DNA of 12,563 bases from CALVNN01 sp964393975 (GTDB lineage Bacteria; Bacillota; Clostridia; Christensenellales; UBA1242). The translations under genes were made by a program, and so were the position numbers. The stretch's first letter is position 1. Each line of letters begins with the position of its first letter. The stretch covers positions 1-12,563 of the forward strand of contig CAYMVO010000023.1 of the NCBI GenBank assembly GCA_964393975.1, given 5' to 3'. Shown here one piece after another: positions 8,701-12,563 of this stretch. A model generated the notes under the pieces. The model had not been told where the DNA came from. It was given only the letters and a program-made list of their open reading frames with translations, and did no database searches.

Positions 8701-11476
8701 AACAGTAGTAAATAGTAAATACTTAAAGAATGTAGATAGTAAATTGAAAACTATTGCAAATAAGGTGTACACTAATCCATATACTCGTTTTGTAAAATAT
8801 GGTGGATATGATAATGACTCTATTATGGGGCAAATTTATAACGACATTTTTGAGGGTGAGCATAAGAGGGCTGATTTTGTCAAAAAAGCACACGACTTAT
8901 TTCAGGAGTTTTTAAAAGAAAATAAAAATTATATAAAATCACTACATAAAGAAATTGAAGTAAACGGTGCCAAAATGACAAAAGGTCAAGCATTTAGTGT
9001 ATATTGCACTTCTCTTAGACAACAAGGTGTTAGTCACTTATTTAGTAATGGTGAAGTCCATTTGTTGAATGATAAATACTCTATGAGTGGTGATTCTGTT
9101 AAAGCTTTTGCAAAGGGAATCAATATTGAGATCTCTAAAGATGTGGTAGATGCGATAGAAAATTTTATGAGTGATACTGATAAAAAATATTTAAGTATTA
9201 TAGATGAATTTTTCAATAAGTTATCTAAGCAAAGCAAAAAAGCTACTGATGAGGCACTACACGGAATAAGCAATGTTGAAGAGGGATATTATTTTCCGTT
9301 ATCTATATCAAAGGATGAGATTTACCAATCAGTGGGTAAAGATTATGGTACAATGCAGTATGTGTTGGAGATGGGGATAAATAAACGTGTAAAGCAGGGT
9401 GCCAGCAATACGCTTGTGATTGATAGCATTGATAGAGTGGTTGCTAAACATATTCAATCCATGTCAAATTATTATGGACTAGCAATACCACTCACTGCAT
9501 ACAATCGCATTATGAACAAGCAAATACTATCCAGAGACGGTATACACATCACAAAAATGAGTGCCGAACTTAAGAAAATTGATAGTGAATACGAGGCTTT
9601 CGCAAATAATCTTTGGCGAGACTTACAAGGACTTAATGATAGACAAAAAGGTGTTATAGATAAGTCATTAGATGCTGTGAGACTAGCGGGTTCTATGTCG
9701 GCACTTGGAGTTAATTTAAAGTCTATATCTACACAACCTTTAGGATTAGTATCTGCTTTTAGCGAGCTGAAGGCTAGTCATATTATTAAAGGATTTTCGG
9801 TGTTTGGTAAAAATAAAGAACAGAATTATAAAGAATTAGAACAGTATGCGCCTTTGATGTGGGAGCGTGTACAATCTGGATTCAGTGTAGACGCTCAGGA
9901 GATAAAGGAGGTCAGCAAGGAACTCGGTGGTAAACTAGGTGTGATTGGGACAAAATTAGGAAAATTAAATTCCGCCATTGCGCTGGGACCTATGAGTTAC
10001 TTGGATAAAGAGGTAATACGAGTCCTATGGAAAGCCTCGCAGTATGATATTGCCGAAAGATTAGGCAAAGGATATGAAGTTGGAACTGAGTCAAATAAAA
10101 TCGAGGCGGGTAAAAGATTAGAAAAAATAATTTTAACAACACAATCTACGACAAATACTTTAGGACGTAGTGAATGGTTTAGGAGTCAAAATTGGATTGT
10201 CAAATTCGCAAGGATGTTTACGAGTGATGCAGTGCAAGTGTTATCTAAATTAACTCACGCAATTGGTGAGTATAGAGTGTTGTTAGCAAAAACTAAAGAA
10301 AGTGATATTAATGTTGCTGGCGAGGCAAAGTTGAAACTAATTGAAGCGAAAAAGAAACTGACAAAAGCCTCTACTGCATTTGTGCTTAATAATATGATCT
10401 ATGTCGCTATAGCTTTAGCGTTTAGATGGCTTAAAGATGGTGGTGATGAAGAGAAGGATTGGAATGAAGAGATTAAAAAAGAAGTCTTTGGCACCACCAT
10501 ATCATTACTACCGTTTGGTGGAGATATCTATCAGATAATTAGTGGGTACGAACCCTCAAATATGGCATATACGGCATTGTACAACACGGTCCAAATAGGT
10601 ATTGATCTTAAAGATAGTATTGGAAAGATTGTAAAAGGTGATTACACAAGTAACATTGAATGGAATGCTGTAATACGCAAAACGGCACTAAGCATTAGTC
10701 AACTATATGGTATTCCTCTAAGGAATGCGGAAACTTACATTAAGAGTATAATAGGCAAGATATCTCCAGCGACTCGTGAGGAATGGGAGTCTAATTTTAA
10801 AGTAAAATCTACCAGTGTGTATATGCGTAAGATTAATAATGCTATTGATAATGGTGATGAGGAAACAGCTAACAAGATTATTAATATAATGTTAAACAAT
10901 AGAACAGGTAAAATAAACAGTGATAGACTATTAGGCACTGTGAGAGAATTACTAAATAAGGGTTATGATGTGTTGCCAAGAATAATAAATAAAACAATTA
11001 CTTATAATGGTGAAAAGATTACATTAACAAATAATCAATATAAACAATTTGAAATTATTTACAAGAATGCTAACAAATCCGTGACAAATTTGGTGGAGTT
11101 ATATCAGTTTAAAAGTTTAAAGGAAGAAGGGCAAGCAAAAGCTATTAAATATGTGTATGATTACTATTACAATGTGGCAATTACTGAGACTTTGGGTGAG
11201 GAAAGTGACAGTAAAACACTGTTGTTTGCTGAAGCATTGCCAATAGACAAACTAGCTTTGGTTGTTGGGAAACAACAAGGTCTTACGGGTGATAGAAAGT
11301 CTATTTTACGATACTTTGTAAACACTCTAAAACTAACAGCCAATCAAAAATATATGCTTATGGGATATTTAGGCTATTCTAATAAATGTGGTGAAAGTGG
11401 TGTAAAAGCGTACATAAATACTTTGAATTTAACAACTAATCAAAAAACCTTATTACTTAAAGCAAGTGGATACTAA
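2780..11476 (+). CDS. Large polyvalent phage protein (2898 residues), likely virion-packaged and ejected
   Basis: AAGGAG at 2768-2773 is 6 bases before the ATG. Order of parts: residues 1-32 charged helix; 33-285 glycine-rich hydrophobic region; 290-400 Lys/Asn-rich helices; about 405-555 zinc-protease-like domain (HEFTH at 460-464, E517 or E521 as third ligand); modules opened by RY[SN] motifs at residues 633, 771, 922, 1251, 1412 and 1575; a HEGRHR domain at about 1000-1220; a long helical half from 1575, with LAGSMSALGVNLKSIST near 2300, a membrane segment at 2533-2551 and a short duplicated motif at the end. This mosaic matches what is known as large polyvalent proteins of phages and conjugative elements. 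These are single chains of effector-like and helical domains thought to enter the cell with the DNA. The helical part near 2290-2550 may correspond to an LPD38-type domain (uncertain). Domain boundaries are by eye. Four small genes appear nested in its linkers. Confidence 0.9.
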   Translation: MASSDWIEQTLNQQKKYEVEKNRVKAELKANEPSVIDKVLTTMLDMGTETVGFLSKGVEGVVDTGVGLIGKVGGVFGADTDWAEDFIKKDYTQDLYYNWEEEVTKNSYLNDAPVVKNIVRGIGQQLPAIGLSFIPGVGPWLGMGYSIASSTGLSTEEALNDGADFDNALLYGVIQGGIEGIGEYLTRGMSKGITSVFKASGKTLGKTNAKSAGKIALEEGIAESIQEGTSALVNPITQMVYKGSDALNAYNNANFYQNVLEQVLVGGAVGGVLGGGTAKIQQYRLGGKDNFSVAQSKAEIDALDKKEYNLWKNDNLTSNKSTQINNQRKAELENISNHLKSLNEEDRAETISKFNLQNQFTEKGEYVIDVADNETLKTRLKANSEAYSPSLKNKKLLFEPTNEPLTEDVKSAKKIITTINPGANMVISDNLGTEVNAFYDTKSKVFYFSKEATTRDIVGHEFTHSLEGTKAYESLANYVLSNVKNLEEKIQHKIAEYSRVNKDAKQGENGENIALYEAQTEIVADEMGRLLTDQKSVERIVNQNKSVALKIIQWIKDVLAKFTKKGIKGEYYNYLRNAEKLYANAVKNSIGGISLSDVEAYNELEKLTEQKTNTQTIANFEEKSYSYRGNKVRYNIKSNYSQYQTTAMIWANETKTMAGDLKVLYNPKTDTFNLLEADGNGEFVVLKQSKNYEIVEDLFEEIINEQGSDFEFNESINKFEESVGRSNNLDLWGIENNEASNATSRQVKRKSEYDRVGNSKTNNGNNENEIRYNINGKIRKYLSYNKVGIDNVNYIRNEINKLYSGVKDGIADGIAIEKGEDVYIVDTGKDEGNVSFGIRKVLVLSDEQYRKSLIKEINNDAVSKGYVSDEISSKLRSEYYNNRGSNGRQEPREKLSSNSAKSSDNKTGVFEDNGDRGGRVLRYSINEDKSLDKEKSVSYNDDKGGIYERRGSTLSTDDNSVHRWGLSNDDARTGRNLHEAVQGEAGERKESKREPKLPVDNIRRFKDHSKLTRTDENFVIDLVKEAGFKPIFYEPEIKPMFHVVDKNLLIPVGATTQQIGVLLDKIKPYKNNVDYGNPKTAHISDGRWERSIKMFPNAYVCNMKIEDFLNLSADRLVQRYLYNESSELDVDEIKDINYPLYLMVDFDKKITLSHEGRHRMNALLKAGYTHADVFLVPNKEVDTDSIYRMFEDVNEGLPEAFGSITLQGQSSSDSVETPRKVTLTNVVKATSKKYEDYVGSKFKTIYNNELRYSLNNTVEQDVLKEYGKTHNWNETGYILTDGSRLDMSGRNNGAPGGYRTVDHREIFGEDSGTESMIEFMSRGNIRVIPEYPGINLQVEPNVEQYNQIRQLIETLGWKNKEFMIDFDNAKGETVESLSYEGGNVRANQIISDIRYYFKEGKLPYKSELLQFRYSLKNNGYSENQYNNFGWVRANDVLNVREFKDFESKFASAKNGVKYNKSINNEFIIPICDTKDDLYGVDNVLVFAKGTLTSPRISKIIRINLDNETVLSIAREIIYDNESIGVQTENSSIFKVYASTNISYNEYIKNRERLSNNDTTNNGSKNGKGSGEETKRYSITENRNGEYNYSKGQIAKYVADHSKLKVYSKQDTEKVVDNIISDFLVFGDKYGELKGKSRETIIETLWHALNTKPKGYRMGTALDIADYIVKNSVVKDLYDNPKTEEYILIVDTLKNYLHKINLDAIKNEITYYYDKDKSPFALWGKRRGERGSSPDVIKMELDAKGITLNADTPQDIFIEIHELYKASLKEIKNQTKFKIQDILGEVKLEELKKSIAFEILNAYDKSGKKSTFSGLIEKYTNKIDNQKQLIINIKAYNKAKDSLEATINSLRSNFIDNPPANWKIPEEIGYIVRDICKIKTWRNNISPKAREYVRNLRDNLNVLLDEAQLEIYPFKEEMDALCSANKKEQVMSAEELFSLERIFRHLRGVLKNYDKVVFNGKTQSLTELASKGIEETVVNSKYLKNVDSKLKTIANKVYTNPYTRFVKYGGYDNDSIMGQIYNDIFEGEHKRADFVKKAHDLFQEFLKENKNYIKSLHKEIEVNGAKMTKGQAFSVYCTSLRQQGVSHLFSNGEVHLLNDKYSMSGDSVKAFAKGINIEISKDVVDAIENFMSDTDKKYLSIIDEFFNKLSKQSKKATDEALHGISNVEEGYYFPLSISKDEIYQSVGKDYGTMQYVLEMGINKRVKQGASNTLVIDSIDRVVAKHIQSMSNYYGLAIPLTAYNRIMNKQILSRDGIHITKMSAELKKIDSEYEAFANNLWRDLQGLNDRQKGVIDKSLDAVRLAGSMSALGVNLKSISTQPLGLVSAFSELKASHIIKGFSVFGKNKEQNYKELEQYAPLMWERVQSGFSVDAQEIKEVSKELGGKLGVIGTKLGKLNSAIALGPMSYLDKEVIRVLWKASQYDIAERLGKGYEVGTESNKIEAGKRLEKIILTTQSTTNTLGRSEWFRSQNWIVKFARMFTSDAVQVLSKLTHAIGEYRVLLAKTKESDINVAGEAKLKLIEAKKKLTKASTAFVLNNMIYVAIALAFRWLKDGGDEEKDWNEEIKKEVFGTTISLLPFGGDIYQIISGYEPSNMAYTALYNTVQIGIDLKDSIGKIVKGDYTSNIEWNAVIRKTALSISQLYGIPLRNAETYIKSIIGKISPATREEWESNFKVKSTSVYMRKINNAIDNGDEETANKIINIMLNNRTGKINSDRLLGTVRELLNKGYDVLPRIINKTITYNGEKITLTNNQYKQFEIIYKNANKSVTNLVELYQFKSLKEEGQAKAIKYVYDYYYNVAITETLGEESDSKTLLFAEALPIDKLALVVGKQQGLTGDRKSILRYFVNTLKLTANQKYMLMGYLGYSNKCGESGVKAYINTLNLTTNQKTLLLKASGY
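2876..3634 (+). other. Glycine-rich hydrophobic N-terminal region of the giant protein
   Basis: Residues about 33-285 contain several hydrophobic glycine-rich stretches. One is at 39-77, one at 116-152 (with IPGVGPWLGMGYS), one at 165-190 (YGVIQGGIEGIGEYL) and one at 256-276 (a Gly-Val-Gly zipper, VLVGGAVGGVLGGG). They are too glycine-rich for ordinary membrane anchors and resemble the glycine-zipper segments common at the N-terminus of large ejected phage proteins. They may insert in, or slide along, the membrane during delivery; this role is inferred. Confidence 0.55.
3992..4444 (+). other. Zincin-like metallopeptidase domain in the giant protein
   Basis: Residues about 405-555. The active-site signature HEFTH is at 460-464 (bases 4157-4171), preceded by a strand ending in KVFYFSKEATTRDIVG, the usual edge strand and helix before a zinc-binding helix. 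About 55 residues later is YEAQTEIVADEMGRLL, where E517 or E521 could be the third zinc ligand, as in gluzincin-type enzymes. All expected catalytic residues are present, so activity is plausible. In polyvalent proteins such peptidases are suspected of self-processing or of cutting a host target after injection. The substrate is unknown. Confidence 0.65.
4890..5090 (+). CDS. Nested small gene 1 (out of frame inside the giant gene)
   Basis: A 66-codon ORF in the frame one base ahead of the giant frame. AGGAG (4878-4882) lies 7 bases before the ATG, an ideal spacing. The product is helical: an N-terminal amphipathic or hydrophobic helix (MNKEVILSLMKVLISLKSL), a middle helix with IIWICGEL, then a charged helix pair ending LKENPSMTESEILKLTMEI. 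It reads like a folded small protein, while the giant frame over the same bases is an Asn/Ser/Glu-rich linker with little hydrophobic content. The TAA at 5088-5090 falls in the codons of the IRY motif (residue 771) opening the next module. The C-terminal half resembles nested genes 2 and 4. Function is unknown. A chance ORF is possible but unlikely given four such cases. Confidence 0.58.
   Translation: MNKEVILSLMKVLISLKSLSEEAIIWICGELKTTKQATQLVDKLKENPSMTESEILKLTMEIMRMK
5355..5543 (+). CDS. Nested small gene 2 (out of frame inside the giant gene)
   Basis: A 62-codon ORF in the same alternative frame as nested gene 1. The start has a textbook AAAGGAG (5341-5347) and a 7-base spacer. The first half is hydrophobic and helical (MTQYQKGMLVMRFLQNLGVN). 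The second half is charged and includes IQQNPQITKQEFLKIMEI, which aligns with the end of nested gene 1 (shared NP, T, E, LK and MEI). The last residues are a Glu run. In the giant frame this stretch is a Ser/Asn/Arg/Glu-rich linker without apparent fold (residues about 860-920). The TAA at 5541-5543 sits on the TTA-AGA codons of the LRYS motif (residue 922), so gene and module end together. Function is unknown. Confidence 0.62.
   Translation: MTQYQKGMLVMRFLQNLGVNIITIGEATEDKNLEKSYQVIQQNPQITKQEFLKIMEIEEEEY
5619..5813 (+). CDS. Nested small gene 3 (out of frame inside the giant gene)
   Basis: A 64-codon ORF, again in the same alternative frame. The frame is open from 5571, but the ATG at 5619 is preferred because GGGAGG (5608-5613) is 5 bases before it. 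The product has a beta-like N-terminus (MTIVFIDGVCLTMT), a helix (EQGAIYTRLCKERQEREKKA) and a polar tail. It is unlike nested genes 1, 2 and 4, so it would be a second type of mini-protein. The giant frame over these bases is a disordered-looking stretch rich in Arg, Gly, Asp and Asn (about residues 947-1012) just before the HEGRHR domain. The ORF starts only 75 bases after nested gene 2 ends, as if a domain between them had been lost. Function is unknown. Confidence 0.52.
   Translation: MKEEEVHYPPMTIVFIDGVCLTMTLEQGAIYTRLCKERQEREKKAKENQNSQSTTLEDLKTTQN
5777..6439 (+). other. HEGRHR domain of the giant protein, possibly ParB-like
   Basis: Residues about 1000-1220 form the most globular-looking module of the central region. 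After helices with a long VDKNLLIPVGATT strand there is YPLYLMVDFDKKITLSHEGR, then HRMNALLKAGYTHADVFLV. A strand, a G-[RN]-HR helix cap, an Ala/Leu helix and a final strand V-D-V is the pattern of the ParB/sulfiredoxin fold (G.HR motif at residues 1154-1159). If correct it could bind nucleotide or DNA, as a nuclease or CTP-binding domain. The assignment is by pattern only. Confidence 0.42.
7332..7514 (+). CDS. Nested small gene 4 (out of frame inside the giant gene)
   Basis: A 60-codon ORF in the same alternative frame as the other three. AGGGAG (7319-7324) lies 7 bases before the ATG at 7332; a second in-frame ATG follows two codons later. The product begins MTMSPSEFRQKIHQYSKSTH, a helical start, and ends LKTEKDFQTMIQLIMEAKTE followed by KEVVKKLKDIQ. 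The end aligns with nested gene 1 (LKTTKQATQLVDKLKENP, TESEILKL), supporting a common family. The giant frame here is an Asn/Ser/Lys/Gly-rich linker after the REIIYDNE end of a module. The ORF ends at 7514, ten bases past the RY codons of the KRYS motif (residue 1575). Function is unknown. Confidence 0.58.
   Translation: MTMSPSEFRQKIHQYSKSTHQLISHTMSTLKTEKDFQTMIQLIMEAKTEKEVVKKLKDIQ
11318..11473 (+). repeat. Short tandem motif at the C-terminus of the giant protein
   Basis: Two related segments of about 20 residues: VNTLKLTANQKYMLMGYLGY (bases 11318-11380) and INTLNLTTNQKTLLLKASGY (11414-11473, the last residues of the protein). Both have the pattern [VI]NTL.LT.NQK..L....GY. This looks like a duplicated helical hairpin. 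In related phage proteins similar 'L..NQK..L' tails end the chain. Confidence 0.6.
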
Positions 11477-11478
11477 GT

Positions 11479-11527
11479 AAAAAAAACAGTCATTCAAGTC
11501 TAAAAACTTGTTTGACAGCTTTTTTTA
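11479..11527. terminator. Bidirectional intrinsic terminator between convergent genes
   Basis: Eight A's (11479-11486), a stem with arms 11487-11499 and 11506-11518 (outer cagtca against tgacag with one internal mismatch, inner caagt against acttg, a 2-base internal bulge, loop ctaaaa) and then seven T's (11520-11526). The symmetry gives a hairpin with a U tract on both strands. It ends the giant-gene transcript on the plus strand and the convergent minus-strand gene, whose stop codon (11525-11527) lies in the T tract. Confidence 0.8.
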
Positions 11528-12022
11528 TTTTGCTTGCTCTTGAGATGGTTGTTCGGTACGGCTATTGTTGTCGGGTTGATCAATAGAGTCATTGGTTTGC
11601 TTTTGCATACTAGAGACAAACTTACGACCATCTATAATTATCAACACAAAAGCAATAATGATAAAAAGATATCCAGCCAAAAAGTCGTATACATTTAGGA
11701 TACCTAAGTTTATTCTAACAAGAAACGAAAAAACTGGCTCAATACATATAAGTGTTAAAGTCCACTTGCACAATAATGACAAATTTCCGCCGTTGCGAGT
11801 ATCGTATTTGTGGTCGTAATGTATTAGTATTATCGCTAAAACAAATGGTAAAAATTCTAATCCACACAACAATGGAAATATCGTATTTATTGTTGGCTTG
11901 TATACCTCTTCAATGTTGGCATTAGCTAACATCTCTAAAGTCCTTCCGTAGCTAGAAAGACACGAGAAGATTATTAATACAATCGCAATCCAAATTTTAG
12001 CACCAAATTTTCTTTTTCCCAT
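11525..12022 (-). CDS. Four-helix membrane protein, probable prophage cargo gene
   Basis: The product is 165 residues from the ATG at 12022, with GAGGT about 5 bases before it. The frame is open up to 12070, but that longer start would lie at the -35 box of the predicted promoter and has no ribosome site, so the inner start is used. Hydrophobic segments lie at about 9-24, 46-67, 82-101 and 109-128. They are followed by a soluble tail of about 35 residues rich in Gln, Asn, Asp and Ser. There is no catalytic motif and I do not recognise the family. The gene is alone, convergent to the virion operon, next to the attachment site, and has its own promoter. This is the usual setting of genes expressed in the lysogen, such as superinfection exclusion or host-fitness cargo. 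That role is inferred from context only. Confidence 0.78.
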   Translation of the reverse strand: MGKRKFGAKIWIAIVLIIFSCLSSYGRTLEMLANANIEEVYKPTINTIFPLLCGLEFLPFVLAIILIHYDHKYDTRNGGNLSLLCKWTLTLICIEPVFSFLVRINLGILNVYDFLAGYLFIIIAFVLIIIDGRKFVSSMQKQTNDSIDQPDNNSRTEQPSQEQAK

Positions 12023-12034
12023 AGTAACCTCACT

Positions 12035-12070
12035 TATTGAGAGTATATCATGCCTCGTTATTAATTGCAA
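12035..12070 (-). promoter_or_regulatory. Sigma-A-type promoter for the minus-strand membrane protein
   Basis: On the minus strand TTGCAA (12065-12070) is followed after exactly 17 bases by TATACT (12042-12047), with TGA directly before it, an extended -10. Transcription would start near 12035, giving a leader of about 13 bases that contains just the ribosome site. This supports the start at 12022. Confidence 0.7.
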
Positions 12071-12083
12071 TAATTATTTGTGA

Positions 12084-12106
12084 AAGTTGGTCAACAAGTT
12101 GGTCAA
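12084..12106. repeat. Tandem direct repeat upstream of the minus-strand promoter
   Basis: AAGTTGGTCAA occurs at 12084-12094 and again at 12096-12106, a 12-base period, with a partial third copy AGGTCAA near 12163-12169. The pair sits about 14 bases upstream of the -35 box of the minus-strand gene and about 100 bases from the attachment site. It could be an operator or activator site, or integrase arm-binding sites, which are also short direct repeats beside an att core. Confidence 0.55.
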
Positions 12107-12120
12107 AAAAATTTAGAACA

Positions 12121-12145
12121 CCGTAAAAAATAACATAAATTACGG
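12121..12145. repeat. Inverted repeat CCGTAA-N13-TTACGG
   Basis: Perfect 6-base arms at 12121-12126 and 12140-12145 around an A-rich 13-base centre. There is no T tract after it, so it is not an intrinsic terminator. A protein-binding site (repressor or recombination accessory factor) between the cargo-gene promoter and the att core is plausible but unproven; a 6-base arm can arise by chance in AT-rich DNA. Confidence 0.35.
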
Positions 12146-12208
12146 AAAATATATCACAAAATAGGTCAAAAAGCTACTATTTTTCACACCAAAATATTAT
12201 TTTGAAAT

Positions 12209-12225
12209 TCTCTCACTCTCCGCCA
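12209..12225 (+). other. tRNA-Ser 3' end, probable prophage attachment site
   Basis: TCTCTCACTCTCCGCCA matches the 3' end of a bacterial serine tRNA: T-stem strand CTCTC (12210-12214), acceptor strand ACTCTCC (12215-12221), discriminator G, then CCA. The expected partner GGAGAGT is not found about 90 bases upstream, so no complete tRNA is present, only the 3' end. The upstream bases (tttgaaat) only loosely resemble a T-loop. This is what remains at one edge when an element integrates in a tRNA gene and restores the full tRNA at its other edge. The intact copy would lie outside the window. Confidence 0.65.
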
Positions 12226-12235
12226 GTAGTAAGTC

Positions 12236-12272
12236 ATACGAAACAAATTGTTAAGTTTGTTTCGTATTTTTA
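12236..12272 (+). terminator. Intrinsic terminator just after the tRNA-Ser fragment
   Basis: Perfect 12-base stem, ATACGAAACAAA (12236-12247) with TTTGTTTCGTAT (12256-12267), loop ttgttaag, followed by TTTTATTT. It begins 10 bases after the CCA of the tRNA fragment, so it was probably the native terminator of the host tRNA gene, now cut off from the tRNA body by the integration. Confidence 0.8.
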
Positions 12273-12563
12273 TTTATGGGACTGCTTTGGAATTATTATT
12301 GATTTTGAACGACCACAACTAGAAAATCCATCACGATTGAATTGGATAAACCTTCAAAGAGATAAAAATGGCAACTGGATTAAGACAAAAAAGTGATTTT
12401 TAATCAATTTTTCTTCCTAGAAAAAATCGCGCCTGCAACACCTTTTGTGAGAATAAGTTTTCCCTTGGTGTTCAAACGCGACTTCGACTGGCGGAAAGGA
12501 AGTAATTGTATAAATAACAAAATTTTCTTGTATTACCCCTCCTTACTTTAGCCTTTTGTTTGT
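12273..12563. other. Probable host-chromosome flank with no confident gene
   Basis: An open frame at 12202-12396 on the plus strand runs through the tRNA end and the terminator and has no real start. Its last 35 codons (ending RLNWINLQRDKNGNWIKTKK) read like a protein end and could be a gene remnant. On the minus strand a frame from about 12520 to the stop at 12404 ends KGVAGAIFSRKKN. It has AAGGAGG at 12538-12544 but no start codon at a proper distance. Neither is called. Confidence 0.4.
12421..12481 (-). terminator. Candidate hairpin terminator on the minus strand
   Basis: Read on the minus strand, TCGCG and AACACC (12481-12467) pair with GGTGTT (12442-12437) and CGCGA (12431-12427), and the structure is followed by six T's (12426-12421). 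A small inner hairpin (GAGAA with TTTTC) fills the loop. Unpaired bases lie between the two stem blocks, so it is weaker than the other two terminators. It could serve a host gene to the right of the window. Confidence 0.4.

Noticed and set aside
9905..9912. Strong AAAGGAGG inside the giant gene
   Set aside because: No ATG, GTG or TTG at a usable distance opens a frame; it simply encodes K-E-V in the giant protein.
10462..10536. Possible further nested ORF in the giant gene (ATG after aaggattgga)
   Set aside because: It encodes only about 24 residues, has a weak ribosome site and lies in a globular or membrane part rather than a linker.
2815..10938. Many minus-strand frames of 60-127 codons inside the giant gene
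   Set aside because: They are antisense to a continuous coding frame, are rich in Ser, Leu, Ile and Phe as expected for complements of AT-rich codons, and I saw no consistent ribosome sites, in contrast to the four nested plus-strand ORFs.
11592..11819. Plus-strand frame opposite the minus-strand membrane protein
   Set aside because: It is the antisense shadow of a well-supported gene, with no ribosome site and no protein-like features.
12130..12225. Complete tRNA-Ser gene
   Set aside because: No acceptor 5' strand GGAGAGT, D-arm or anticodon arm is visible upstream; only the 3' end is present.
12202..12396. Plus-strand 64-codon frame
   Set aside because: It starts at a TTG without a ribosome site and runs through the tRNA-Ser end and a perfect terminator hairpin, so it cannot be a normal gene in this form. 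At most the last 35 codons are a remnant.
12404..12520. Minus-strand 38-codon frame ending KGVAGAIFSRKKN
   Set aside because: AAGGAGG is present at 12538-12544 but the nearest possible starts (TTG or ATT) are 14-17 bases away, and the frame runs through the candidate hairpin at 12427-12481.

Overview
The window looks like the right-hand end of a prophage integrated in a low-GC, Gram-positive host (Bacillota, probably a gut-type Clostridia member; the taxon is inferred). The evidence is the AT-rich DNA, canonical AGGAGG-type ribosome binding sites, a head-to-tail operon of phage-style genes, one oppositely oriented gene with its own promoter at the edge, and then the 3' end of a serine tRNA gene without its 5' part.

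Layout: positions 2-217 are the 3' end of a gene with a Thr/Glu-rich tail. Positions 236-2032 hold three tightly packed genes for small membrane proteins (four, two and one predicted membrane segments). Position 2022-2768 encodes a coiled-coil protein resembling a small internal virion protein. Position 2780-11476, about 70% of the window, is one gene for a 2898-residue 'large polyvalent protein'. It has a glycine-rich hydrophobic N-terminus, a HEFTH zinc-protease-like domain, a chain of modules each opened by an RY[SN] motif, a HEGRHR domain that may have a ParB-like fold, and a long helical C-terminal half with a membrane segment. By family knowledge this should be a virion-packaged, ejected protein. 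The membrane and coiled-coil genes before it are plausible partners in moving DNA and protein through the envelope.

The most unusual feature lies inside the giant gene. Four small ORFs (60-66 codons) are nested in its linkers, all in the same alternative frame (+1), each with a near-ideal Shine-Dalgarno sequence 5-7 bases before its ATG. Two stop exactly inside the codons of the RY[SN] motif that opens the next module, and a third stops a few codons past it. Three of the four products resemble each other. The simplest reading is domain, then nested mini-gene, then boundary motif, repeated along the gene. The giant frame reads through each mini-gene as a low-complexity linker.

Downstream, a two-way terminator separates the giant gene from a convergent gene for a four-helix membrane protein (11525-12022, minus strand). 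That gene has a strong promoter preceded by direct repeats. It is probably a lysogeny-expressed cargo gene. The tRNA-Ser 3' fragment (12209-12225), followed 10 bases later by an intrinsic terminator, marks the likely attachment site. The last ~300 bases are probably host chromosome and contain no gene I can call with confidence.
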